Assembly: GCA_036346225.1 (NCBI GenBank) | Contig: JARFIW010000900.1 | Coordinates: 1,674,001-1,738,000, forward strand | Direction: 5' to 3' | Length of the DNA: 64,000 bases | From: Platerodrilus igneus | Taxonomy: Eukaryota > Arthropoda > Insecta > Coleoptera > Lycidae | In this document: positions 1 to 11,881 of the stretch, piece by piece | Layout: each line of letters opens with the position of its first letter | How positions within the stretch are numbered: the first letter of the stretch is position 1 | Notes under the pieces: model-generated | Database searches by the model: none | The model's input: the letters and a program-made list of their open reading frames with translations, nothing else | What the model was told of the DNA's origin: nothing | Made by a program: the position numbers and the translations under genes

Positions 1-115
1 TAACCAGTCTATATCGTTGGGAGCCACAAAAGATGCTATCACTTGGGTGCAGCGGAGTTGTATTAATGAGGATCCAATAGAACATATGAAATTACTATCT
101 TACCATATCCTTTTC
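1..115 (-). other. Second exon-like piece at window edge (R1)
   Basis: On the minus strand this piece keeps an open frame with HPSDSIFCGSQRYRLV. The matching part of the third R1 copy (57913-57990, minus) reads GRIHSTFSSSPTRGLVTA after an acceptor-like 'tttacaag'. Both are compatible with an exon following the one at 658-782, and faintly with the RSPVFSHFSxSLxGLxTI loop of ABCC4/MRP4 transporters. The identification is weak, because the two copies differ by small insertions. Confidence 0.2.
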
Positions 116-657
116 CTGGTCTGACTACTTCAACGGAAAGTATGTTGTGAATTTTATCGAAAGTAAATGAAACACAGAAATTTCAGGAAACATCTATCAA
201 CAGTCATCTAAACATTCAAAAACAACTTTGTTTGATATACATTATCTAAAGAATTTTTTTTATTCAACAGATATAGATAACGCTTATAAAAACAATTTTC
301 AGCTTAAGCTTAGACAGAAGTTTTTATTTAGTGATTACTTACTTATTACAATAATCCTCACATAATCCTTCTTAACAATTACAGAACCTAAACATCTCCT
401 AAGTGAGGTACAAAATTCTCTTTAAAATTTCCGGATAATTTACCTATCCTTTTATTACTACGATGGTCAGTGTAATTGGCCAACGACGCTGGACAAATAA
501 TTTAGTAAAGTTCAAAGTACTTCGAACTCTGGCCCCAAAATTGCGGGAAATTATCCCCTTGACGAGTAATTTTTATAAAATAAAAATCTTATTCTAGCTT
601 AATTTATTCAATTATTCTATTAAGGTACAAAAAAAAACAAAACAGAATTATACTTAC

Positions 658-782
658 AATTGGTATTGTCAAATACTTCTTTATAGCGCTTATAAAAACT
701 CCATTTCCATTGTAAGTAACGGCAATGAAACTTCCTGGTTTCATTTGTAATCTCCAATCCCAATCAGTCTTAACGTAGAAAT
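658..782 (-). other. Exon-like open segment within R1 copy 1
   Basis: Read on the minus strand, about 40 codons are open, including the motif MKPGSFIAVTYNGNGVF, and end directly at a good splice-donor match (ATT|gtaagt, donor at 657). The corresponding segment of copy 2 (about 1405-1540) is recognisable (start YFNVK, later EMEPGS) but frameshifted and lacks the donor. So one copy looks preserved and the other decayed. The protein family is not securely recognised. The run of hydrophobic residues followed by IKKYLT resembles, only weakly, the segment between the last membrane helices and the RSPVFSH loop of ABCC4/MRP4-type transporters. A chance open frame in a repeat remains possible. Confidence 0.3.
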
Positions 783-1700
783 ATCAGTTTGCAATAAATA
801 GATAACATTAGTAATTGCTCTTATACCAAGATTATTTATGTTGAAGAACGTTTAATTTCCGTGTATTCTTAGAAATAATTATACTTCGTAATTATGCAAA
901 ATTCTGTTACTTGTGAAACGCCGACAAAATCGATTTCAAATTACTTAAGAAACATCTATGAAGTCTTCTAAGCGTTCAAAAACATCTTTCCTCTATACAC
1001 ATTATCTACATAATCTCTTACATTCAATATAAATTACGCTTATAAAGACAATTAAAGCTTCAGCTTAGACAGAAAATCTTACCTAATGATTGCTTACTTA
1101 TTAAAATAATCCTCACCTAATCCTTGTTAATAATTACAGAACCCAAACATCTCCTATGCGAATTAAAAAACCTCTTTAATTTTGCTGTGGATAATTTACC
1201 TATCCTTTGTTACTCCGTTTGTAAGTATAATTGGCCAATGACGTCTAACATATCATTTAGTAAAGTCAAAATTCTGACCTCAAAAATTGTTGGAAATTAA
1301 CCTCTGGACAAATAATTTTTATAATATGAAATTCTTATTCTAGCTTAATTTACTCGAATATCCAATTAGGTTACAAAAGAAAAAAACAAAATTATACAAG
1401 GCAATTGGTATTGTCATATACTTCTTTACAGTGCTTTATAAAAATATAACTTCTATTGTAATTAACGACATTGAGTACTTCCTGGTTCCATTTCAAATCT
1501 ACATTTATAACCAATCTTCACGTTAAAATATCAGATTGCGAAGTATATTTATTTTAAGTCGATTAAAATCAGCAGTTGTGATCTTGTACATAGATTATTT
1601 GTATTATTGTGACAAATCTTCATTATACTTTATCAAATAATTACGTTTGATAACTTCTTCTACTTTTGTAACGCAAATAAAATAGATTATCAAGTCAACA

Positions 1701-4370
1701 ATTCAAGGTAAGCGATCTATTCGTATTAAAGTTTGATAAGAAAATCAGTATCACGTTTACACGAGCAAGTCAACCAGCAAATATTGGTTTATGCAATAAG
1801 AATTTCCTCTTAAGTATTAATGTCTACATTTAATGTAATACTTATAACGTAAAACTGGTTTGCTTGCATACTTTGTAACCGTAAAACACACGGGTCAGGC
1901 AGAAACAGAAAGGACAGCAAAGTAAGGACGCGCAGGAATCACGATAACATATAAAAGGATAAAAGAAACTTAAAGGTGCCGTGCGAACTACAAAAGCGGA
2001 TAGTGGTGTGGTTCACATAGACAAAGAAAGGACATCACCATCGAATTTTTATTGACAATAAAAACAAAAAATTTCTATTTAAAAAAAGTGTTGTATTCTA
2101 CGAACAATTTTTAATAATTGAAATATGAAATGCGCATTTCGTATTGTAATATGTAAAAAAACTAATCGGTAGTAAAAAAAAAAATGCGGAGGCTTTTCTA
2201 TAAGCAAACGTGTTAAGTTAAAAATAATAAATTCAGAACCATTTTAGTAAATATTTTAAAACGTACCAGGAAACACTACCGAAGCTAATTTCGAAGCGGA
2301 TTTATAAACTTGTTCCCTCTGTCGGAGCAACGTGTCTTGAGTTTATCCGTGGTTCATTTGTTACGCATAAACATCATAAGTGGATAAATAAGATTCACTC
2401 GATATAAAAAAAAACATTGAAACATACCTCCATGTGCCGAGATACTTATCGTGCACTTACATCAGTGGATGTGAAACAGCAAAACATCTTGATTCTCGCT
2501 CACAGAGGGATCGTCACCACGGTAGGCAAGATCATTCACGCTGCAACCATAACTGCAATAGCGCGCCTATGCAAACGGGCTAAAAAGAAATTTCTTCTAG
2601 TCATTAATAACCACGTAAGAAACTTACCGATGCACCGAAGATAAAAGCTTCTCGCAGAAGGCGTGCATCGCTTTTGAAATAATAGAATCAGTCACGCAGA
2701 AGATACATGTCCGGACGAAAAGCAGGATCAAAGTGAACCCAGTTTAAGAAACGATATGATCATCGATTGAAATATTAGGATACCATGTCAAATAACACTT
2801 TCAGAGTCTCTGTAATGCGTAAATATATAAAGAAAACCGACAAATTTGAATCCAATCGCCTTCGCTAATCACACATGTAGAAAATCTCTTCTATATAAAC
2901 TGATATTACTACTTTTAAATAAAACGAACAATTATTTTTAGAAAGCAAAGATTGATAACCGAATACATTTGCGGTGGTATATCAAACAATAGAGATAGTT
3001 TGAGTTACTTTGACTATAACTAAATACACTAATAACATTCTACAGGGTGTTGAACAGGCAGTTGTATCAATTGAATTAGAATGAGTTTTATAGGAACAAA
3101 TCGAATTATTAAATTATAACGTATAATCAGCTGCGTCTCCAATAACAGATAGTTATACAAAATATCGAAGTAGAAGTGTGGGAATATTTGAGAAAATCGT
3201 AAATCGAATGAAAATATTTAGGAATGTAAGATTGAACGTAACAACTTTTAACTTCAGATATAAGATACTAGTACTTGTAAAAACAAGGTTATGAGTCCGA
3301 ATATACACATTTGATATAAAGAGACCTCGTAATTATGTTGTATAAAAAGTTTCTATTTTATATGAATTTAATAAAGAATGACTGAATATTTGTTGGATAT
3401 TTTGTAAATAAAATTATTAATCATAGGAAAGAATACAGATGTATTAAACGAATAATTTGACTAAATTTATAGTTTTATTTTGGACAAATGGGTCCAAAAG
3501 TAGGGAAACTTAATACAATTCTTTGATCAGTATTACAAAATAGGTGAGATATTAATGGTGGCCTATTGGTGATCATTTTTACAGTGTTTCCTATGTCAGT
3601 AATATTACTTGGTTTTTATATTAGTACGTAAGAGTTTAAAACGGCAAGCTTCTCTTGTAGTCTTGTCTTACAGTTATCCTCAAATAGCTTCAATAGTGTG
3701 GTTTGACAACAGATATATTTTATTACAGGAAGTAATTTACATGTTATTTCGTTTGCAATAGTAACAAAAGAATATTTCACTAGCTTTTATATATTGTTTA
3801 TTTTGCAATAGCAAGGTAGTACGAGCATGCATCTTATGCCCTTTCTTTGCCCTAACTATATTGGTTTTTTTGCAGGTGCTATGTGCTCAGTTTTGATAAC
3901 TGTGTTTACACAGCGAATGCGAGATTTTTCTCTGAGAGTTTCTAAGCTCGCCCTTAGAGCACATCTTGTTTTATGAGCCTAGGACTTGGTGGCGCTCTCT
4001 ACATTGTTGTTCTAATTTTAGCTTATATGAAGTTTATATGAAATATAGTTTTTGAAGACCCACGAACATCTCTCGTTGCTCTGAACAGGAATAGACCCTA
4101 GCTACGCCGAAAGACTGCCTTTCCTTTAACTACTTCTTTTAGATAGGGAGAGGATTTTGTAGTCAACCACCCACAGCAAGGTGAGGTTACAAACTTCATT
4201 TCCGTGTATGATTGGAAGTCCTATCACGAACCCTTGCTGAGCACTTAAACTTTGTTTTTGCGTGATTGCAAATGTTATCCTAGTGTAGTTAAGAATATTT
4301 ATTTCTTTTTTACAAAATAAAAGAGTAATATTATTTTATTAGTCGTACGAGTTATATTATAATATAGAAA
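1701..4370. other. AT-rich intergenic or intronic DNA, nothing recognised
   Basis: No translated stretch in any frame shows a recognisable motif. A TATA-like 'acatataaaagg' lies near 1948. A 75-codon open frame at 2417-2644 starts with TTG and has no family features. A pyrimidine-rich acceptor-like 'ggtttttttgcag' ends at about 3875 but is not followed by a convincing exon. Confidence 0.5.
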
Positions 4371-4375
4371 TCTTC

Positions 4376-6830
4376 TTGGGATCTTTGGCTCCGCTTCGTT
4401 TTCGTATATTACCTTATTCTGGGTATTTACTATTGTATATAAGCAGTTTTGTAAAATGTGTTGCAGTTGCTTTAAATACAACATTGAAAATGGAAAGGCA
4501 ACATTATTCAATGCAAGATATCGTAATCGCAGAACATTGCGAGATGAGGAACAGAATCAGCAGCAAGATGCAATGAATAAATTTATTACAAAAGAAAAAC
4601 AGGTAAATATTAATAATTAGCTTTGTTAAAAAATTGCTCTTTTATCATAAATATACTTTTTACTCTTAATTGCATGACTCATGTGGGTGATATGCTACAA
4701 TTTACAAGTTATTGCAGGTTTTTATATCCTTGATTTAGTAAAGTAATTTAAAAATGCAAATGCAATTTAAGCAATAGCTCGTCCTTTATGTTATTTCTAG
4801 CCTGTTAATATTTCGGCATTTAATCAACAATCGTTTTTTTTGCAAAAAGTTTTTACACCTTCTGCTAAAGGAACATTATTCGATGAGAGTCGATATTCAG
4901 GCAGGACCAAAAGTAAACGAGTCTTTGTAACACGCGAAAAGACAACGGTTTTGCCAGATTTGGTAATTAATGACGTAGAGCAGAATAATTTTAGTAGATA
5001 AAACAAATGTTCAGACAACAGAGTTTTACGATGATCGGACTAATCGTTACAGACAATTTCTAGGCAAGAAAGAACCTATTCATACAAGAAACGCAAACTT
5101 TTCATCAACCAACCGTCAATAGAAAATTTATTTACATTTTAAATCGATTTGGATATTGCTGCAGTTACAAAACTCGAGCAAAATTGGAAACTAAAGTGAC
5201 GATTTCTTCTGTTGAACAACAACAAATTTGTTCTGCTCGCATTGACCTTAGTCCTTCATTATCTACAGGTGTGTGACATTTGATAACTTTGATCGATTCG
5301 TAGATACATTAAGGAAATAAACTTTACACGATACTGTTGGGATTATATACCAAAATATCGATAATAATGCTCATCGTGTAGATTTTGACGACATATTACG
5401 TACGCCTAAAAGAAGAAGATCTTTTGAAGTTATAATTTCAGAAATTGCTTTATGTGCTCAACGTCTGAAGATGTGGGAATATTAAAAATCTGTTGATCAT
5501 GAACAATTAACATCTCCAAAAATCTCACATTGATACGAACAATAGTTTTTATGGTTGATTTCGCATATATTTCATGTTCCAAACACTTCAATCTGGACAG
5601 GCTTCAATTGGAAACTAATTAAGAATAAAAGTTTAACGAGTATCGTACCTTAACATGTTAATATATCACCAACCAATACATCAGTGGTTGTAAATGCAAT
5701 AACAGAGCCAAATTATTGAAAGGAGTGCAATCAAATGTACGTACAAGTTATTTATGAATTACGATCGCTAAAATTGCCTATAAAATGCAAGCTATTGGGC
5801 AGATGCGCTTTGACAATCTTTTTATGCAGTTACACAGGAATAATTGAAGGCAAAGATTTCTACCGTTGCAAACGTCTTCGTCCGTTGATAGCTCTGGGAT
5901 AGCAAATTTTGCTTTTCGAACAATTTTTAAAAGCCCAAAATATTGATTATTCCTTACTCAACAAGATGATTTATGACAATTTATTGAAATATCAAGAAGT
6001 GAAGGTTTCTGATTCAAGAACGATGGTCGAACTATTACCTGACGAAGAACTATCAAAAATACTACTGCTATATCAAGAGTATGAAGAAGCCACGCAGCAA
6101 GGTGTTTATGGCAAAACACCTCAGTACTACATGATTTATATATAACTTGTGTATTACTATATTACTTTGTCGAGAAGTATACACATGGGTGATTTCTAAA
6201 TGTACAAGTATGTAATCCCGAAACTGACAGATTTATTCTTTATAGTTAACCTACCTACGCTCGATGGACTGCTAAATATTTAGACAGTTTGATTAATGTT
6301 AATGAAATTCACCCAAGACTAGAAGATGAACTGAAGTAAGGTTGTTTTGAGATAAAAGGAATCTGTAAACCATGCTCAAAAATACCGGTTGATCTTACAT
6401 TAGAACAAACTACAAATGCTAACACTGCGAGACGACTATTTGAAGCTCCACATTTAACGAACTCTTTGTCAGCACGTCAACGATGGACAAAAAGTCATAG
6501 TATTAGAGCTGGCTTAATATCTCCCATCCTCAATGTTAGTGAATTAAGAGAATTGCAAGATGTCACAAGATATTTAGAACATCGAATAAAAATTTGTAAC
6601 AAACAACTTGACAATTTCATGGAAATATTGAAAAATATATAAAAACCCATTCGAAGAAAGTTTAGATAGAGATGATCTTTACAATATAGCTACAAGCAGA
6701 CCTGTTTCTATTGATAGAGTTGAACTTTTATTAAATAATGAAAAAAGGGTAATGCATTGAGAGAATAATTTATTAATGAATGTGCGATGAATGAAGATAG
6801 GTTTGAGAAGCCCACTAAAAATATCAAGTT
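4376..6830 (+). pseudogene. Broken intron-containing gene of an invertebrate repeat-associated family
   Basis: Exon-like frames are scattered along the plus strand. A first exon (about 4376-4602, with FCKMCCSCFKYN and TKEKQ) ends at a donor. A second (4801-5001) begins PVNISAFNQQS. Further pieces include VGIIYQNIDNNAHRVDFDDI (about 5335-5395), an open 78-codon block at 5909-6145 with ELLPDEELSKILLLYQEYE, and the blocks VDLTLEQT and LTNSLSARQRWTKSHSIRA at about 6385-6510. I recognise this order of motifs, above all LTLEQTxNA...SARQRW.KSH, from uncharacterised, many-copy proteins of invertebrates, sometimes next to cysteine-rich CXC segments. Function is unknown to me. Many stops and frameshifts between blocks make this copy dead. 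Confidence 0.55.
4603..4800 (+). other. Predicted intron of the 4.4-6.8 kb pseudogene
   Basis: The donor is cag|gtaaat at 4603, and the acceptor ttatttctag ends at 4800. Joining the flanks keeps one reading frame open on both sides (ITKEKQ then PVNISAF). An intact intron argues for a copy made at DNA level, not a retrocopy. Confidence 0.5.
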
Positions 6831-7847
6831 CTAAATTTAAAAAAAAAGAAAGCTGCACTTGGTAATTAAGTTGTGGAGTTAAAGATGCGAAGAAATGTAT
6901 TTGGTCGGACGTTGAGAATATCGCTAAGTCATTAAGTAGATATCCAAAAGATACTCACATATCCACTTACACCTGTGTCAAAATTTATGTGCCATAAATG
7001 GAAGTATATGCGAAATAGACAAATCACAAATGGTCAAACTAATAGAAAAAGAATAATATTCAGTGTTGTGATCTTGTACTAACGACCCTCAACATAATTG
7101 TAATTTAATTTTATTATTTGGAATCCTTCGATGAAAAATGATATCTAATTAGAGCTGTAATATGATGCACTTTAATCAAGTGATAACAATAAACCTATGT
7201 ATATGTATATTACAATAAATTTGATTCGTAGATCTCCAATAACCACATACTTGTAAAACATAAGAGCAAAATCCAATCTTCGTTACTTGAATAAAAATTA
7301 ATTACTTAAGATGATATTCAAAATATGTAGTCTTTAATGGAAACTCCAAACTTCCACTCACTAATTTACGTTTATGAAAATAACATTTACAATTATTGAA
7401 ATTTAAATTAGACGGAAATGAAATTCAGTTGAAACATCGCGAATGGATAGCACTAACGGTGGTTGAGGAAGGAATGGAATGGAAAAGCGCTCAGAATGGA
7501 TAAACTCGTAAAACATATAGACCTGCAAGAAGCTACAGATGGCAGATAATTTCTTACAATGACCTTTCTATATTTCTTAGTATTATAACGAAGAGCAGGT
7601 AATTGTCATTGAATGCACTGGCTGGTGAGAAAACAGAGTTTACAATATATTGTTAGGAAGTAAATTCCAACATTCAGCAATGACAGCCAGCAACCTTCAT
7701 GTTTAATGTAGCTGCCCTAGATGGCTTTTTCATGTTCTATCTGATAAAAAATATCCCAAAAACTTTTGAGGGTATTTCTAAAAAATTTTAAGCACGATAT
7801 CTAAATTTAAAGCAACTCGGATTGACATTGTATTTGACCAATACTTT
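6831..7847. other. No gene recognised
   Basis: This is AT-rich sequence without a recognisable coding motif, tRNA head or terminal repeat. Confidence 0.5.
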
Positions 7848-8340
7848 CATCATCATCATCATTTTGTTATCGACCTTACTTAAGGTCGGCTTGACGCAGC
7901 TCTAACTTCTTTTCTATTCTTGCTAATCTAAAAAGCTCTACATACCCTTCACAGCCTAAATTTCTAATAATTTGACTAATATAGTTTGGTTTAGGTCTTC
8001 CTATATCCTTCTATCTTTTTCCTATCCAGCTGGCTCTACATAGATATTAGCAACCTGATGGTTGTTAAAGAACTCTAACATGTTTACATGATTACCATTT
8101 ATAAGGAAATGAAATATAACCTGGTTATCCGCTTCAAAAAGGAAAAGTGTTAAATTATATATTATGGTAAGGCTTAAGCAACGAATCGCTGCCAACATGC
8201 CAGACCGCTACCTAATTGTGAGTTATGCCATGGTGACGTTTATTAAATTATATGTTATGGTAAGGCTTAAGCAACGAAACGCTACCAACATGCCAGACCG
8301 CTAACCAATTGTGAGTCATGTCCTGGTGACATTTAGTTAA
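7848..8340 (-). mobile_element. Short non-autonomous element with an RTE LINE 3' tail
   Basis: Read on the minus strand, a head of two about 95-bp direct repeats (8151-8246 and 8247-8337) is followed by a unique segment. Then comes a stretch clearly related to the last codons and 3' UTR of the neighbouring RTE LINE (AGPRPNY-like, then VKLLEI-like) and a terminal (GAT)n run at 7850-7862. A near-identical copy begins at 63664. The head and the shared LINE tail suggest a SINE-like parasite copied by RTE reverse transcriptase. It sits directly against the 3' end of the longer RTE copy, in the same orientation. Confidence 0.6.
8151..8337 (-). repeat. Two tandem about 95-bp units (head of the RTE-tailed element)
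   Basis: Both units share 'ggtaaggcttaagcaacga', 'ccaacatgccagaccgct' and 'ctggtgac/catggtgac'. A single further start of this unit is seen at 63957-64000, at the window edge. Confidence 0.8.
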
Positions 8341-8380
8341 CTGATTTTTATTTTTCTTTTTGTATTGTTTTCGAACTTAC

Positions 8381-10450
8381 TTAAAGTCGGTTTGACGCAG
8401 CTCTAAATTCTTTTCTATTCTGAGCTAGTCTAAAAAGGTCTACATACCCTTCACAACCTACATCTCTAATAATTTGACTAATATAGCTTTGTCTAGGCCT
8501 TCCTACTCTATTTTTATTTGGTAGTCTATAATCTAAGACTTTACTAAATAGTCCCTCATGTCTTAACTGGTGCCCTATCATTCTATCTCTCCTGACCTTG
8601 AATTGTTTCCATATACAGGATCCTCACCTATCCTTCTATAAACTTCCTCGTTTGTTACTCTATCTGTCCAACTAATCTTTAACATTCTCCTATAACACCA
8701 AGTTTCAAAAGCTTCTATCTTTTTCTTATCAACTTCTTTAATTGTCCAAGTCTCACTACCGTATAGTAGAACGCTCCATACGTACGACTTTAAGAAACTT
8801 TTCTATTATCTAAACTAATACTATTAGCTATTAGTAAGTTTTTCTTTTTTAAAAACATTTTTCTAGCTTGAGCTATTCTAGCTACTATATCCCTTCTGCT
8901 ACGTCCATCTTTTGTAATTATACTACCTAAATAGCAAAATTCATCCACCTCCTCTAACTCGGTATTACCTATTTTTAATTTTGGTTTAGAACTAGGCTGT
9001 AACTCACTTGTCATTATCTTTGTCTGTACTGAGTTAATTCTCATACTATAGTTACTCCGTAGTATCTCATCTAAAATATTTAAAAACTCTCCTAACTCTT
9101 TTCTAGACTCTGCTATAATGGCTATATCATCTGCAAAACGTAACATGTGTATTTTCTGTCCCTGTACATTAATATCTATCTCTTTTCTCTCTCTAGCTAA
9201 GTTTAAAGCTTCCTCAATATAAACATTAAAAATCAAGGGAGACAGTATACAACCCTGTCTAACACCATTTCTAATCTTAGCTTCCTTTTCTATTTCATCA
9301 AATCTAATTACTACGCTTTGGTTTTTATATAGATAGTAAATAATTTTTCTATCCCGATGAGAGATTCCTATTTTTTGCAGAACCCTGAACATAACAATCC
9401 AATTAACCCTAGCAAATGCTTTTTCTAAATCTACAAACGCGAAATGAGTCTTTTATTTTTTGTAACCTTTTTCGATAATTACCCTAATCATTAGTATCGG
9501 TTCTCTAGTCCCTCTGTCTTTACGAAAACCATATTGGTCTTCGCCTAAATAATTCTCAGTCAAAGCTTCTACTCTATTTTTAATTATTATTGTTAGTATT
9601 TTGGAAGCATGAGAAGTTAAACTAACCGTTCTAAAATTCTCACACCTATCAGCTCCTGACTTTTTTGGGATTTGGATAATAATATTTTTTTCGAAATCTA
9701 TTGGAACCTCACCTGTGTCATATATTGCTTTTACTAGTTCATATAATCTATCTAAAGTTTTCTGACTTGCATATTTTATTAATTCTGCGGGAATATCGTC
9801 TATCCTTGGCGCTTTATTTATTTTAAGATTCCGAACAGCTCTATCAAATTCCTCTCTTAATATTGAGAACCCTATTTCTACATCCCCTTCTTGGTCGTTT
9901 TCTAACTCATCCATATCGTCTCCCTTATATAAATCTTCTAAATATCTTTTCCATCTATCTGCTACCTCAACTTTATTTATTAGAAGCTCATTATTCTCGT
10001 CTCTAATACCATTATATTTTTCCTATCTTCCCAAAAACTTTTTAACTGCCCTGTAAGCCCTGTCTGTCTTACCTACTCTCAAATCATCTTGTATTCCTTA
10101 CAATTCTCCTCCATCCATTTATTTCTAGCTTTTCTACACTCATGTACTATCTTATTTCTAACTGTATTATATTTTTGCTTACTTTCACTATCCACTTCTC
10201 TGAAAGGTTTAAGCTTTCTTCTATTCTCTATTAAATCTAATATCTCCTTTGTTACCCACGGTTTTTTCCTTCTATTTTTTCTTACCTATAGTCTGTGTTG
10301 CTGTATCATGTACAGTCAGTTTTATTTCTTTCCATCTATTTTCTACGTTCCTCCTACAGCTATCTCTTTGCTCTTATTATCTAATACTTGTTTATATTCC
10401 TCTTTTACCCTACTATCATTAAGCTTACCTAGATCCCATCCTCTCTTTTA
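8381..10450 (-). pseudogene. RTE linker, reverse transcriptase and C-terminal region, several frame breaks
   Basis: The reading continues the endonuclease polyprotein. The linker (KARNKWMEENCKEYK) leads to the RT: PRIDDIPAELIK, IPKKSG, FRTVSLTSHASKIL, DQYGFRKDRGTREPI (9453-9914). Then FVDLEKAF carries the first catalytic Asp (around 9440, at a frame break), GVRQGCILSPLIFNVY follows, and FADDIAI is the second catalytic pair (frame 8790-9392). The end has LYGSETWT, CYRRMLKISWTDRVTNEEV and GRPRQSYISQIIRDVGC, with a stop near 8381. The breaks are few. The sequence encoded RNA-templated DNA synthesis at the nick made by the endonuclease. Confidence 0.85.
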
Positions 10451-10510
10451 ACCTTTCTCAATTTTTGAATTTTAGTTTACACTTCATTTTAACTAAGTTA
10501 TGATCGCTAT

Positions 10511-11383
10511 CTATGTCAGCCCCTGGATAACTACGACAGTTTTAACTTGGTTTCTAAATCTTTGTTTAACTAAAATATAATCTATTTGGTATCTAGCCCT
10601 ATCACCTGGCGCTTTCCAGGTATATCTTCTCCTAACATGTTGTTCGAATAGGGTGTTTACAGTTACTAATCTATGTTCCTGGCAAAACTCAACTAATCTT
10701 ACTCCTCTATCATTTCGTCTGCCATACCCAAATTTTCCTACCATTTTTCCCTCACTACCTTCTCCCACTGACGCATTAAAATCGCCCATAACTATTAAAT
10801 TCTCATCTCCTTTTACTTTTCTCACTACACTATTTATATCCTCGTATACCTTTTCTACTTCTTCATCCTCGTACTGAGTTGTTGGCATGTAAACCTGTAC
10901 TAAAACAGTGTCTGTGGGTTTTGTACTCAATCTAACCATAATTATTCTATCACTAAATTGTAAGTACTCTTTAACTTTATGCCCTAATCTTTTACTTAAC
11001 ACTATTCCTACGCGTGCCTGTCCATTAGTTGAAGAAGTTGTAATTATTCTATAATTATCTTTCCAAAAGTCATTACTATCTGGCCATCTTATCTCACTAA
11101 TACCTAAAATGTCCAGCTTTTCCTTTCTCATTTCGACTAATAAATTCGTTAAGTTATCTACTCTAGGTAATGACCTTACATTCCAAGTCCCTATCACTAA
11201 ATCGAATTGTTGTTTTATATTCTTACGATGACGAGCCCCAAGTACCCCCTCCCGGAGATCCGAATGAGGGAGTATTTTACCTACGGACAAGAATTTTACT
11301 TGTGAGCTCTCCAACATATGTATTTCGTGTTTTAGGCCACGCACACCTGGGAAATATTGTGGTAGGCTTCCATATCTTTCCAC
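10511..11383 (-). CDS. RTE endonuclease domain (AP-endonuclease type), frameshifted at its end
   Basis: The 290-codon frame encodes a Mg2+-dependent nuclease that nicks chromosomal target DNA to prime reverse transcription. Motifs appear in the expected order: GTWNVRSL at about residue 65, ILGISEIRW with the metal-binding Glu, VQVYMPTT, VMGDFNASVG with the Asp/Asn pair, and YQIDYILVK. The family's last catalytic motif, DSDHNLV, is present just downstream (about 10470-10500) but in another frame, so one frameshift cuts it off and the frame ends in QGLT. The leader before the nuclease (about 65 residues) carries no known domain. Confidence 0.85.
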   Translation of the reverse strand: MERYGSLPQYFPGVRGLKHEIHMLESSQVKFLSVGKILPHSDLREGVLGARHRKNIKQQFDLVIGTWNVRSLPRVDNLTNLLVEMRKEKLDILGISEIRWPDSNDFWKDNYRIITTSSTNGQARVGIVLSKRLGHKVKEYLQFSDRIIMVRLSTKPTDTVLVQVYMPTTQYEDEEVEKVYEDINSVVRKVKGDENLIVMGDFNASVGEGSEGKMVGKFGYGRRNDRGVRLVEFCQEHRLVTVNTLFEQHVRRRYTWKAPGDRARYQIDYILVKQRFRNQVKTVVVIQGLT

Positions 11384-11867
11384 AACGCAGTTTTTAAAGA
11401 TTTTAGCAAAAAGCCGTATCCATCACGGCCAACTCCCAACAAGCTTGTAAATTATTGAGGATCGCCCGAAACCAACCGACCCTCCTCCAATATCTTTTAG
11501 CCAGCAAGGCTGCAGCCCCTTGCTGCGCCTTTTAATTGCCTTTTACGATAAGCAGGCTTACTATAGTAGTATCCTTTATCCCCTACTATAGGGATATGAC
11601 CAATACTTTACGCCTTCAATTTACGGTATTCCGTGCGGACAAGAAAGGGGGTAACGAAAGCAAGGTAAGTAGTCCGCACAGATTACCACAACAAAAACAG
11701 GAACCTAAGAATGCCGTGCTAACTAAAAAAGTGGAGGGATTGGGCGGGAGTCGTAAAAGGAAAAAAGACACAATGTATCGCCCCGGAGTAGTTCAAGTTG
11801 AAGTTGTCATACCTTACATCTCAGAATATTTATCCAATGCTCAACCCTTTTTAGTTATAGTATTCTG

Positions 11868-11881
11868 CGGCAGTTTCCGGT
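11868..11881. repeat. SINE target-site duplication, left
   Basis: The 14-bp 'cggcagtttccggt' recurs exactly at 12187-12200. Confidence 0.92.

Larger units (their letters stand above)
1..1700. repeat. Tandem duplication (period about 770 bp) of a dispersed repeat, R1
   Basis: Two diverged copies lie head to tail, roughly 160-930 and 935-1700. Shared landmarks in the same order include 'aacatcta', 'cattatcta', 'acgcttataaa', 'agcttagacag', 'aatcctcac', 'aattacagaacc', 'ggataatttacctatcc', 'tattctagcttaattta' and 'caattggtattgtca'. A third copy lies at 57913-58430. The window starts inside copy 1, so the left border is unknown. The duplicated unit contains exon-like pieces on the minus strand, so it may be a duplicated piece of a gene rather than a transposon. 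Confidence 0.75.
8341..11640 (-). mobile_element. RTE-clade non-LTR retrotransposon, nearly full length
   Basis: In minus-strand order: a GC-richer 5' leader (about 11400-11640), apurinic-type endonuclease, a linker, reverse transcriptase, a C-terminal region with LYGSETWT, and a short 3' end related to the element at 7848. The layout of one polyprotein with endonuclease before RT, no separate gag-like ORF, and a simple-repeat 3' tail in relatives is that of the RTE clade. Proteins of this type are often annotated as craniofacial development protein 2-like. A handful of stops and frameshifts interrupt it, so this copy is inactive but not ancient. Confidence 0.85.

Noticed and set aside
2417..2644. 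75-codon open frame
   Set aside because: Starts with TTG, no motif, no supporting splice or promoter signal.
10089..10451. 120-codon Leu/Ser/Phe-rich plus-strand frame
   Set aside because: Antisense shadow of the RTE linker region on the minus strand.
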